Shown here piece by piece: positions 1 to 6,836 of a stretch of DNA of 7,873 nt. The first letter of the stretch is position 1; each line of letters begins with the position of its first letter. The stretch covers positions 1-7,873 of the forward strand of contig JAISMZ010000230.1 in the NCBI GenBank assembly GCA_031276475.1. Direction: 5' to 3'. A program made the position numbers and the translations under genes. The DNA is from Coriobacteriales bacterium. Lineage in GTDB: Bacteria > Actinomycetota > Coriobacteriia > Coriobacteriales > UBA8131. Under the pieces are notes generated by a model, which ran no database searches, was not told the origin of the DNA, and was given only the letters and a program-made list of their open reading frames with translations.

Positions 1-539
1 CAGACGATCTGAAGATCAGCGTGCTGGCCGTCACGCACACCTGTGCACCTGTTGCGCTGGTACTGCCCGCTGCCGAAGGCAACGACGGCAATAGCGGCAA
101 GGGCAACGACACTGGCGGCAGCGGCGGCAGCGGCGGCAGGGGCGGCAACGGCGGCAACGGCGGCAGTGACGACGCCAAGGTGAGGCCCGCCCCCCTTGAC
201 AGCAGCGCTGCCACCGCCGTTGCCGCTGCCACCGCCCCTAAAGCCTGTGCCATCATCAATAACGGTGCAGCCGGGATGCCCAACTTCAGCGGGCAGGACT
301 TTGGACTGGTATCGCGCATTGCCTTATCCACACATACGCAGGCCCTCTATCGAGCTGAAGTGGCCGGAGTTTACGTGGAAGCCCTCCCCCTTACCTACAA
401 CAACGTCGCTTTTAAACGTTGGTTTAACGAACTCTGGCCGCCGCATAGCCCTGCCGCCCTCTCCTACCAAAGCCGCATAGAGGGCAGGATCGATGACGCC
501 ATCCCCAACGCGTTGTTGGGCGGCTTCACGCTGGTCTAA
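1..539 (+). CDS. Probable calcineurin-like metallophosphoesterase, C-terminal part (5' end outside window)
   Basis: The frame is open from the left edge (first full codon at base 3) to TAA at 537-539, so the GTG at 21 is probably internal. The visible part begins with a short beta-strand-like stretch, then VTHTCAPVAL, which resembles the metal-binding TH motif near the C-terminus of calcineurin-type phosphoesterases. A Gly-rich low-complexity insert follows, then INNGAAGMPNFSG, which I recall as typical of one bacterial branch of this family. The tail continues with a strand/helix pattern (YRAEVAGVYVEALPL, then FKRWFNELWPPHSPAALSY) that also looks like that branch. If so, it is a metal-dependent phosphohydrolase with unknown substrate; the catalytic N-terminal motifs lie outside the window. 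It is followed by a possible terminator and is probably unrelated to the formate genes. The assignment rests on motif memory only; a hypothetical protein remains possible. Confidence 0.55.
   Translation, partial: DDLKISVLAVTHTCAPVALVLPAAEGNDGNSGKGNDTGGSGGSGGRGGNGGNGGSDDAKVRPAPLDSSAATAVAAATAPKACAIINNGAAGMPNFSGQDFGLVSRIALSTHTQALYRAEVAGVYVEALPLTYNNVAFKRWFNELWPPHSPAALSYQSRIEGRIDDAIPNALLGGFTLV
114..167 (+). repeat. Six in-frame 9-base units encoding Gly-Gly-X
   Basis: Six consecutive units of the form GGCGGCNNN encode GGS, GGS, GGR, GGN, GGN and GGS. They lie inside a longer Gly/Asn/Asp/Ser-rich stretch (bases 75-180). The units differ only in the third codon, which suggests growth by slippage. 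The stretch separates the TH motif from the INNG motif of the host protein, where a surface loop is the likely location. Confidence 0.9.
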
Positions 540-603
540 ACCTTACTGAGCGGATCTTTACAGGCCTCCTCCAAGACGTGCCGGCACCGGATTGCGTGCT
601 GTT

Positions 604-629
604 GGCCACAGCGAAGGTGGCTCGTTTTT
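604..629 (+). terminator. Possible intrinsic terminator after the metallophosphoesterase gene
   Basis: GCCAC (605-609) pairs with GTGGC (617-621) across a seven-base loop, extendable by a G-T wobble at 604/622, and is followed two bases later by five T residues (625-629). The stem is short, so it would be a modest terminator. It lies 65 bases after the upstream stop and about 100 bases before fdhE, the expected place for separating the two genes. An alternative overlapping hairpin, GCTGT (598-602) with ACAGC (608-612), would compete with it. Confidence 0.45.
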
Positions 630-648
630 GGTAGAGTACCAGCTGTCA

Positions 649-700
649 GTTATCGATAGCTACCGATAACAGCCCGGGTTCGCCTCGGAGACACCGATAA
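649..700. promoter_or_regulatory. Candidate operator upstream of fdhE: inverted plus direct repeats of ACCGATAA
   Basis: GTTATCG (649-655) and CGATAAC (664-670) form an inverted repeat with an eight-base spacer. ACCGATAA occurs at 662-669 and again at 693-700, 31 bases later on the same face of the helix. A one-mismatch copy lies at 650-657 on the opposite strand. TATCGATA (651-658) is itself palindromic. A weak promoter-like pair, TTGGTA (628-633) and TATCGA (651-656) with 17 bases between, overlaps the left half. This arrangement fits a transcription factor site; the factor is unknown. Confidence 0.35.
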
Positions 701-720
701 ATCATTGCATGCCATCTGAT

Positions 721-726
721 GAAGGG
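721..726 (+). promoter_or_regulatory. Ribosome binding site that favours the fdhE start at 733
   Basis: GAAGGG lies six bases before ATG 733. The in-frame ATG at 709 is preceded by an AT-rich stretch with no purine-rich site, so 733 is the better start and eight N-terminal codons drop out of the longest frame. Confidence 0.55.
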
Positions 727-732
727 AACGAG

Positions 733-1686
733 ATGGATCTAGACACCGCACAGGCCGCTGTCTGCGCTTACCGCCCGCAGCTTGCAGAAGATGATAGCGC
801 ACGCCTGGAGTTCTTCTCGAAAATCTGGGAGTTTCAGGAAGGCATCAAGGCCAGAGTGCTTGAGGCAGGCAGGGTCGTCGTCGTTCAGGGAGCGCCCCTG
901 GCTGAGTGGTACTGGAGTGAAAAGCCGCTGCTCAAAATGGCTCCTCTCGAGCTTGATGTCGCATTATTTGGCGATGCCCTCCAGGGCTGTGCGGCGCGCC
1001 TTGCCACGGATGCGGGCCTTGACGCAGAGCTGGCCGACGCGCTTACCCGCTTTGACTGGGCGGGGCTGGCCTTGCAGGCGAACGGCCTTGCGGACGAAGC
1101 TGCTACCGCCGAGCGTGACACCGCCGAGCGTGACAACGCAGGAGCCGGCTCTAGCCCAGACGCTTTCATCGCGGCCCTTTGCAGGCGTCTGAATGCTCTG
1201 GGACACCCGCAAGCCTTCGTGCAGACAGTCGCCATCAACGTCGCTTTGGCACTGCGCCCTCTGCTTGAACCGACCGCTGACGCGCTTTTGGCTACCCTGC
1301 CCTCTGGCGGCAACGACAGTGTCGGGCACAAGCCACTGCTCTGCCCAGTTTGTGGTAGTCAGGCAAGCGCCTCCTGCGTTGGCAATCTGCCTTCGGGAAC
1401 AAAAAACGGCCGTCTGCTGTTTTGCTCCCTCTGCGGCATGCAGTGGGAATTCGAGCGCATTCGTTGTCCTCGCTGCGGTACCAGCAATCAGGGCAAACTG
1501 CACTATTCTCACATTCAGGGCGACGAGGCGCATCGACTCTATCTCTGCGATCAGTGCGGGGGTTATACCCGAACGACGTTTGCCCAGAGCCTGCGCGTAC
1601 CCTTCTCCTTTGACGTTGAGGATGTGGTCATGGCACGCCTCGACCAGATAGCCCTTAACTCACAACTGCGCGCGGAAGGCAACTGA
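733..1686 (+). CDS. fdhE: Formate dehydrogenase accessory protein FdhE
   Basis: FdhE is a cytoplasmic maturation factor needed for activity of FDH-N/FDH-O type enzymes in E. coli; it binds iron through CxxC pairs and interacts with the catalytic subunit. From ATG 733 this protein has 317 residues, close to the E. coli length of 309. The N-terminal half is helical and poorly conserved. The C-terminal half has the family's four CxxC pairs: CPVC (204-207), CSLC (231-234), CPRC (245-248) and CDQC (272-275), with the typical GKLHY stretch after the third pair. A 15-base tandem duplication adds TAERD twice in the linker between the halves. The gene stands upstream of fdnG with a 404-base gap, so it supports the same enzyme but may be transcribed separately. 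An alternative start is ATG 709 (325 residues). The family assignment is firm. Confidence 0.92.
   Translation: MDLDTAQAAVCAYRPQLAEDDSARLEFFSKIWEFQEGIKARVLEAGRVVVVQGAPLAEWYWSEKPLLKMAPLELDVALFGDALQGCAARLATDAGLDAELADALTRFDWAGLALQANGLADEAATAERDTAERDNAGAGSSPDAFIAALCRRLNALGHPQAFVQTVAINVALALRPLLEPTADALLATLPSGGNDSVGHKPLLCPVCGSQASASCVGNLPSGTKNGRLLFCSLCGMQWEFERIRCPRCGTSNQGKLHYSHIQGDEAHRLYLCDQCGGYTRTTFAQSLRVPFSFDVEDVVMARLDQIALNSQLRAEGN
1105..1134 (+). repeat. Perfect 15-base tandem duplication inside fdhE
   Basis: ACCGCCGAGCGTGAC occurs at 1105-1119 and again, identical, at 1120-1134. It keeps the frame and encodes Thr-Ala-Glu-Arg-Asp twice, in the linker between the variable N-terminal half and the zinc-ribbon-like C-terminal half. 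Absence of any divergence suggests a recent event. Confidence 0.95.
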
Positions 1687-1745
1687 TCTGCGCGATAATC
1701 AAGACACCGTAGTCCTCAGACCCACGGCTGCGCGCGGGAGGCAAC
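1666..1745 (+). repeat. 18-base direct repeat flanking the end of fdhE
   Basis: CTGCGCGCGGAAGGCAAC at 1666-1683 encodes the last six residues of FdhE. It recurs with one change (A to G) at 1728-1745, 62 bases downstream. The second copy lies in noncoding sequence. It could be the trace of a duplicated gene end or of a deletion/insertion; no other sign of a mobile element is seen. Confidence 0.7.
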
Positions 1746-1956
1746 GAGAAAAGCGCCACTCGCAGCCAGAACAGCACCGCTCGTCTCCATACCGCTGCAA
1801 CACCAACGCCACGGCACCTCAAGGCCGTCGCCACTCACCGCCGCCGACCGCCCGTTTCCCCTCAGTCTGAAAACCTGCCACGACGTTCGCTTGCAAATAC
1901 AGACCTCCCGCCCACTCACTGTCTACAACAGCGCTTCAGATTAGCGATACTGAGAG

Positions 1957-1986
1957 TTGCTTGAATTGATATAACTCCCATAACAT
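1957..1986 (+). promoter_or_regulatory. Weak candidate promoter for the fdnGHI operon
   Basis: TTGCTT (1957-1962) and TAACAT (1981-1986) are 18 bases apart and resemble a housekeeping -35/-10 pair, with three and four of six consensus matches. An overlapping alternative is CATAAC (1979-1984) at 16 bases. The site lies about 105 bases before fdnG in the most AT-rich part of the leader. TAGCGATA (1942-1949), just upstream, resembles in reverse the TATCGATA at the fdhE upstream site. Confidence 0.25.
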
Positions 1987-1991
1987 CTCTA

Positions 1992-2014
1992 CCGTGCATT
2001 CGTCATCTGCACGG
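1992..2014 (+). other. Stem-loop in the fdnG leader
   Basis: CCGTGCA (1992-1998) pairs perfectly with TGCACGG (2008-2014) across a nine-base loop. No T-run follows, so it is not an ordinary terminator. It begins 6 bases after the candidate -10, so it could form the 5' end of the transcript or be a protein binding palindrome. Confidence 0.45.
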
Positions 2015-2090
2015 CTCAGATCTCCAAACAGCACCAGCGGGGTCTGACTGGGAGTCCGGGAAGCTGTTTCTTTAGAAGGGAGATAGTTAT

Positions 2091-5000
2091 ATGGAGTTAA
2101 CTAGGAGGAGCTTTCTCAAGGTAGGCGGCACAGCCGTCGCCACCAGCCTTGCCTTTGGACTTTCCACACAGTCAAGCACGCTTGCCTTCGCCGATAGCTC
2201 AGATTGGAAACTCGTCAACACCGAGGAGTACACAAACATCTGCTGCTACTGTGCGGGCGGCTGCGGCACCATCGCGTCGGTTCGCGACGGAGAGCTGATC
2301 AACCTGGAGGGCGACAGCGACCACCCAATCAATCAGGGAGGCCTCTGTTCCAAGGGCATGTCGCAGTTCCAACTGCGCAATATCGTCACCGAGGACACGC
2401 GGGAGGTGATCCACAATCCCAACCGCAACACCACCCCAAAGGTGCGCCGCCCCGGCGCCAGCGACTGGACGGAGATCAGCTGGGACGATGCCATCGCCGA
2501 GATCGCGCGCCACGTTAAGGAGACGCGCGACGCAACCTTCATCGAGACAGAAGACGGCGTGACGGTCAACCGCACCGAGGCCATCGCAAGCCTTGGTGGC
2601 TCCCAACAAAACAACGAGGAGGACTACCTGATCCTCAAATCGATGCGGTCGCTCGGTGTCGTGATTCTTGACAACCAGGCCCGCGTCTGCCACAGCTCGA
2701 CGGTTTCTGGTCTGGCAGCCACCTTTGGGCGCGGCTCGATGACCGGGCATTGGTGCGATTTTAAAAACGCCGACGTCATCTTAACCTGCGGCTCCAATAA
2801 TGTGGAGAACCACCCTGAGAGCTCCCGCTGGGTACAGCGCGCTGTTGAAAACGGCGGCACCTGGATCTGCGTCGATCCCCGCTACACGCGTACCGCCACG
2901 GTGGCAGACATCTACTGCCCCATCCGCTCGGGCACAGACATTGCCTTTTGGGGCGGCATGATCAACTATATCATCGAGCATGACCGGTGGCAGCACGAGT
3001 ACGTGCTGAACTACACCAATGCCTCCTATCTGATTGACCCCCGTTATACCTTTGATGTGGAGACGGGCCAGTTCTCTGGCTGGGACGAGGAACACAAGAA
3101 GTACGTGACAACAAGCTGGGGTTACCAGACGGAAGAAACACGCCAGCCAAACACCGAGGCAGGCGGGGCCTTTGCCTATACGCGCAGCGACAAGGTGCCC
3201 GAGTTCTCACCGCCGTCGCTGAAGGTTCCCAAAAAAGACCCCACGCTCAGCGACCCCCTGTGCTCCTTTAACCTGATGAAAGAGCATTACAGCCGCTACG
3301 ATCTTGATACGGTCTGCAACATCTGCGGTATGGATAAAGAAACACTTGAGCTGGTCTATCAGACTTACACCGCCACCGGCGCACCCGAGAAATCCGGTGC
3401 CCTGCTTTACGCCCTCGGACAGACCCAACACCACTACGGCGCGCAGAACACCCGTGCCATGAGCCTCGTGCAACTGCTGCTCGGCAACGTAGGCGTTGCC
3501 GGTGGCGGGGTGAACGCCTTGCGCGGCGAGCCAAACGTCCAGGGCGCCAGCGACTTTGCCCTGCTCGTCTACGATTTTCCTGGTTACCTCAAATGGCCTA
3601 CCGCCGCCAATCATCCCAGCCTGCGCGCCTGGTTGGAGACCGAGACCCTCAGCGACGGCTATTACGCAAACAAACCGAAGTTCTTCATCTCCGCGCTCAA
3701 GGAATGGTATGGAGAAAATGCGACAATCGATAACGATTTTGGCTACGACTGGCTGCCCAAGATCGGCTCCAAGGACTATACGACCATCTCCTCCTTCGAG
3801 CTGATGGACGATGGCACGACCAAGGGGTACTTCTGCTGGGGCATGAACCCTGCGCACTCCGCGGCAAACGCCAAATTCGTGCGCCAGTCCCTGAGCAAGC
3901 TCGACTGGCTTGTGGCCATCGACTGGGTGGAGACCGAGACCGCCTGTTTCTGGAAGGCGCCCGATCTTGACGCCGCTGCCATCAACACCGAGGTCTACCT
4001 GCTGCCCGCGGCCCTGATCTATGAGAAGAGCGGCTCCATTGCAAACTCGGGCCGTTGGGTGCAGTGGCGCCATAAGGCACTCGACCCGGTAGGAGATGCG
4101 CTGCCCGACTACGAGATTGCCGATCGCCTCTGGAACGAGATCGTCCGCCTTTATCGGGAGGAGGGCGGGGCTTGCCCCGAGGCCATACTCAACGTCAAAT
4201 GGGATTATCACATCGACGGCGTGATGGATCCCCGTGCGGTGGCCTGGGGTGTTAACGGCTACACCTGGGGCAAGGACTGGGAGAGCCGTAAGCTGCTCTC
4301 CACATTCGCAGATCTTCAGGCGGACGGCTCAACTTCCTGCGCCCTGTGGATATACACCGGTTATTACTGCAACAATGACGAGAGACTCGACCCAGACTCC
4401 CAGCCGATAACCAACCGCAGCCTTGAGGACAAAGGCGGGCTGGGCCTGTACAGCCAATGGTCGTTTTGCTGGCCGCTAAACCGCCGCGTGCTCTATAACC
4501 GCGCCTCTGCCGACGCCAACGGCAAGCCCTGGAACCCCGAGCGCGCCATTGTTGAATGGACGGGCAGCGAATGGCTCTTAAACGATGTGCCGGATTTTGG
4601 CGCCTCAACAAAGTCCGCTGACGGCTCCACCGTCTGGACGCCGCCCAACAACAAGGCGTTCATGATGACCTGGGAGCAAAACGCCCGCCTTGTTTGCTCC
4701 ACATTAAAGGACGCGGCCTTGCCCGAGCACTACGAGCCCTTTGAGTCGCCAACGGACAACATCTTGAACGGCTCTCAGAACTCGCCGATGATCCAGTTTG
4801 CCGATCACCCCTCCGTAAAAAAAGGCGACCGCAGCGAATATCCCTATAACGTAACAACCTACTCGGTTGTTGAGCACTGGCAGACCGGCGCACAGACCCG
4901 CGGCTGCCCTGTGCTCGTAGAGGCGATGCCCGACCAGTTCATCGAGCTTTCGCCGGAGCTGGCTCAGGAGAAGGGCATCGCCAACGGAGACAAGGTGCGC

Positions 5001-5231
5001 GTCTGGAACAACCGCGGCGAGGTGGTGGTCACCGCCTTTGTTACCAAACGGGTAAAACCCCTGCAGGTTAATGGCACCACAACCCATCAGGTGGGCATGG
5101 TGCACCACTGGAGTTGGGCGGGCTCGTATTCCACCGGTGACACCGTCAACGACCTCGCGCCCAACGTGGGCGACCCCAACAGCTTTATCCCGGAATACAA
5201 GGCCTTCCTGGTAAACCTTGAGAAAGCTTAA
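2091..5231 (+). CDS. fdnG: Formate dehydrogenase-N/O type catalytic subunit, cysteine form, Tat-exported
   Basis: Oxidises formate to CO2 at a bis-MGD molybdenum or tungsten centre and passes electrons to FdnH. Its 1046 residues compare with 1015 for E. coli FdnG and align by eye along the whole length. Residues 4-10, TRRSFLK, are a textbook twin-arginine motif, followed by a hydrophobic segment and a likely cleavage site after AFA (32-34), so it folds in the cytoplasm and acts outside. Cys51, 54, 58 and 86 bind [4Fe-4S]; Lys88 is the usual electron-relay lysine. The active site is RVCHSSTVSG with Cys200 and His201; E. coli has selenocysteine at this cysteine. The conserved GRGSMTGHW, VDPRYTRTA and RSGTDIAF blocks follow (about 213-285). 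NSGRWVQWRHK, WPLNRRVLYNRASAD and HYEPFESP (from 880) also match the family. The dinucleotide-binding domain occupies roughly 915-1040. ATG 2091 has AGAAGGGAGA (2075-2084) upstream. It is first of four closely spaced genes. Confidence 0.97.
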   Translation: MELTRRSFLKVGGTAVATSLAFGLSTQSSTLAFADSSDWKLVNTEEYTNICCYCAGGCGTIASVRDGELINLEGDSDHPINQGGLCSKGMSQFQLRNIVTEDTREVIHNPNRNTTPKVRRPGASDWTEISWDDAIAEIARHVKETRDATFIETEDGVTVNRTEAIASLGGSQQNNEEDYLILKSMRSLGVVILDNQARVCHSSTVSGLAATFGRGSMTGHWCDFKNADVILTCGSNNVENHPESSRWVQRAVENGGTWICVDPRYTRTATVADIYCPIRSGTDIAFWGGMINYIIEHDRWQHEYVLNYTNASYLIDPRYTFDVETGQFSGWDEEHKKYVTTSWGYQTEETRQPNTEAGGAFAYTRSDKVPEFSPPSLKVPKKDPTLSDPLCSFNLMKEHYSRYDLDTVCNICGMDKETLELVYQTYTATGAPEKSGALLYALGQTQHHYGAQNTRAMSLVQLLLGNVGVAGGGVNALRGEPNVQGASDFALLVYDFPGYLKWPTAANHPSLRAWLETETLSDGYYANKPKFFISALKEWYGENATIDNDFGYDWLPKIGSKDYTTISSFELMDDGTTKGYFCWGMNPAHSAANAKFVRQSLSKLDWLVAIDWVETETACFWKAPDLDAAAINTEVYLLPAALIYEKSGSIANSGRWVQWRHKALDPVGDALPDYEIADRLWNEIVRLYREEGGACPEAILNVKWDYHIDGVMDPRAVAWGVNGYTWGKDWESRKLLSTFADLQADGSTSCALWIYTGYYCNNDERLDPDSQPITNRSLEDKGGLGLYSQWSFCWPLNRRVLYNRASADANGKPWNPERAIVEWTGSEWLLNDVPDFGASTKSADGSTVWTPPNNKAFMMTWEQNARLVCSTLKDAALPEHYEPFESPTDNILNGSQNSPMIQFADHPSVKKGDRSEYPYNVTTYSVVEHWQTGAQTRGCPVLVEAMPDQFIELSPELAQEKGIANGDKVRVWNNRGEVVVTAFVTKRVKPLQVNGTTTHQVGMVHHWSWAGSYSTGDTVNDLAPNVGDPNSFIPEYKAFLVNLEKA

Positions 5232-5243
5232 GAGGAGACGATC

Positions 5244-6167
5244 ATGGCTGATTTTGCTATTTATTTTGACTCTTCAAAATGTGTTGGCTGCAAGGGATGT
5301 CAGGCGGCCTGCAAGAACTGGAACCTGCTCCCCTCTCCACTGGGACTTAACGCAAACGAGCCAACCGGCTCCTACCAGTCTCCGCGTGATCTTAACGGGG
5401 ACACTCGCCTGCTGATGCGTTTTGAGGAGCACGATGCGGATGCGGAGGATACCGGCAGAAAATGGGGCATCGAATGGTCGATAGGACGCCGGAGCTGCAT
5501 GCACTGCATCGACCCGGCCTGTGCCGCCGTCTGCCCCTCGGGAGCGCTCAGCGTCGACCCGGACACCGGCTTTGTACGCGTGCGCGAGCAGGACTGCATC
5601 GGTTGCCACTACTGCTCCGGGGCCTGCCCCTTTGGTGTCCCCCACTATCACAGGGACGGCACAAAGATCAATAAATGCACCGCCTGCCTCGACCGCATCG
5701 AGAACGGCAGGGGGCCGCATCTGGGCGATATTGGACAGTTTAATGTTCCCGCCTGCGTGCATACCTGCCCGCCCGGTGCCCTGGCCTATGGCGAGCGTGA
5801 TGAAATGCTGCGCAAGGCGCATCAGCGCGTGGAGGTGCTCAAGGCAAAGGGTTTTCAGAAAGCCTCTGTTTACGGCGAAAACGAACTGTCCGGGCTGCAC
5901 GTTATCTACGTACTCAAATACGAATCCGAGACCTATGGGCTACCCAAAGATCCCCAGGTCGGTGCTCTGGTGGGAGCCGTCGATGTGATGAAACCGCTGA
6001 CCGGCCTGGCCGCTGCGGCAACGGTCGCGGGGCTTGCCGCCTCCTTCCTGACCGGCATGGGCTACAAGCGCCACGAACTGCGTTATGATCAAAAGACCCA
6101 CGAGACGATAGACGTCCAAACCGGAGAGGTTCTTCAGACCGTCAGCACCACGGGCGAAAAGGAGTAG
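5244..6167 (+). CDS. fdnH: Formate dehydrogenase iron-sulfur (beta) subunit
   Basis: Electron-transfer subunit linking FdnG to the membrane cytochrome. Its 307 residues (E. coli 294) hold sixteen cluster cysteines in four groups: Cys13/16/19/23, Cys85/88/93/97, Cys118/121/124/128 and Cys145/148/171/175, giving four [4Fe-4S] clusters. The spacing and flanking residues (CVGCKGCQAACKNWN, CIGCHYCSGACPFGVP) are those of FdnH. LPKDPQVG (233-240) precedes a single C-terminal membrane helix (about 251-272) that anchors the subunit, as in E. coli. The start lacks the longer N-terminal extension of E. coli FdnH. It has no signal peptide and is expected to be exported as a complex with FdnG. ATG 5244 follows the fdnG stop by 12 bases, with AGAGGAGA (5231-5238) as ribosome binding site. 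The charged, Thr-rich tail after the helix (about 273-307) is variable in the family. Confidence 0.96.
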   Translation: MADFAIYFDSSKCVGCKGCQAACKNWNLLPSPLGLNANEPTGSYQSPRDLNGDTRLLMRFEEHDADAEDTGRKWGIEWSIGRRSCMHCIDPACAAVCPSGALSVDPDTGFVRVREQDCIGCHYCSGACPFGVPHYHRDGTKINKCTACLDRIENGRGPHLGDIGQFNVPACVHTCPPGALAYGERDEMLRKAHQRVEVLKAKGFQKASVYGENELSGLHVIYVLKYESETYGLPKDPQVGALVGAVDVMKPLTGLAAAATVAGLAASFLTGMGYKRHELRYDQKTHETIDVQTGEVLQTVSTTGEKE

Positions 6168-6170
6168 GCA

Positions 6171-6836
6171 ATGACACGTTATATCAAACGGCACTCCCTC
6201 CAGGCGCGCCTGACCCACGACATCTTTGTCATCAGCTGCATCCTGCTCGCGATAACCGGGCTGTTCGTCTTTGTTGCCCCGCTGACAGCCCTCGTGCCCG
6301 CCGAGGCGGTCTTTGTGATGCGCATGGCACATCGGGTACTTGGCGTGATATTTACAGTCGTGCCTCTGATAAGCGCCATCATCGCACCGCGCGGGGTTTT
6401 GCATATGCTCAAGAATTACACGGCAAAGTGGGACAAGGACGACGTGACCTTCATCAAGCGCTTTGTGCCCTATATGCTCGGCCCCAAACGGGTACATATG
6501 CCCGACCAGCACGAGGTGAAATCCGGCCAGCGCATCGCTGACGGCATGCTCATCGTTTTGAGCCTGCTGATGATAGTCTCGGGGCTGATGCTCATGCTGG
6601 GCGGATCGTCGATAAAGATGGTCGCGCTCTTCCTGCATGACCTTGGCTTCTTGGGCCTGGCCGTCTTTGGACTGGCGCACATCTATTTGGGACTCGGCGT
6701 CTTTCAGCCCTACCGCCGTACCGCCCGGCTGATGTTTGGCGACGGCACGGTCTCCGAGAGCGACGCGTTGTACCATTGGGGCCACTGGGCGCGCGAAGAG
6801 CTAGAATCGGGTAAAAATATTATCGAGAAGGAATAG
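6171..6836 (+). CDS. fdnI: Formate dehydrogenase cytochrome b556 (gamma) subunit
   Basis: Membrane subunit that takes electrons from FdnH through two b haems and reduces quinone. Its 221 residues (E. coli FdnI 217) contain four hydrophobic segments, at about 17-40, 47-72, 124-144 and 150-177. Candidate haem ligands are His16 and His54 (in THDIF and MAHRV) and His156 and His170 (in LHDLG and LAHIYL), placed as in FdnI. VKSGQRIADGML (117-127) corresponds to the family's KYNAGQK region before the third helix. The tail has YHWGHWARE, similar to the E. coli HHPRWYRE region. ATG 6171 begins 3 bases after the fdnH stop; its ribosome binding site AAGGAG (6159-6164) lies in the end of fdnH, so translation is probably coupled. 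The cytochrome carries the complex's quinone site; which quinone is used cannot be read from sequence. Confidence 0.94.
   Translation: MTRYIKRHSLQARLTHDIFVISCILLAITGLFVFVAPLTALVPAEAVFVMRMAHRVLGVIFTVVPLISAIIAPRGVLHMLKNYTAKWDKDDVTFIKRFVPYMLGPKRVHMPDQHEVKSGQRIADGMLIVLSLLMIVSGLMLMLGGSSIKMVALFLHDLGFLGLAVFGLAHIYLGLGVFQPYRRTARLMFGDGTVSESDALYHWGHWAREELESGKNIIEKE

Larger units (their letters stand above)
1687..2090 (+). other. 404-base noncoding leader between fdhE and fdnG
   Basis: I find no convincing gene here. The left two thirds (about 1745-1930) is C-rich on the + strand and open in some frames, but without a start codon plus ribosome binding site. The right third is more AT-rich and contains a weak promoter candidate, a hairpin and the fdnG ribosome binding site AGAAGGGAGA (2075-2084). 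No terminator with a T-run follows fdhE, so readthrough into fdnG is possible. I could not match the region to a molybdenum-cofactor riboswitch by eye. Confidence 0.6.

Noticed and set aside
196..480. 94-codon Pro-rich open frame on the + strand
   Set aside because: It is an out-of-frame shadow of the upstream gene created by the GC-rich repeat stretch.
331..539. Open frame on the - strand opposite the metallophosphoesterase tail
   Set aside because: It has no good start, and the + frame has the better family-like motifs.
1716..1919. 67-codon open frame on the - strand in the fdhE-fdnG gap
   Set aside because: GTG start with no ribosome binding site and no recognisable motif.
1716..2047. 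Inverted repeat TCAGACCC (1716-1723) and GGGTCTGA (2040-2047)
   Set aside because: Eight bases over more than 300 is within chance for a region of this size, and nothing else supports it.
1687..2090. Molybdenum-cofactor riboswitch in the fdnG leader
   Set aside because: I could not find its conserved core by eye. A covariance-model search would decide.
3207..4211. 334-codon open frame on the - strand inside fdnG
   Set aside because: It is antisense to a strongly conserved part of the catalytic subunit and its translation has no recognisable motif. Long antisense frames are common in GC-rich genes.
5940..6785. 281-codon open frame on the - strand across fdnH and fdnI
   Set aside because: It overlaps two well-supported genes; its His/Gln-rich product is typical of a shadow frame.
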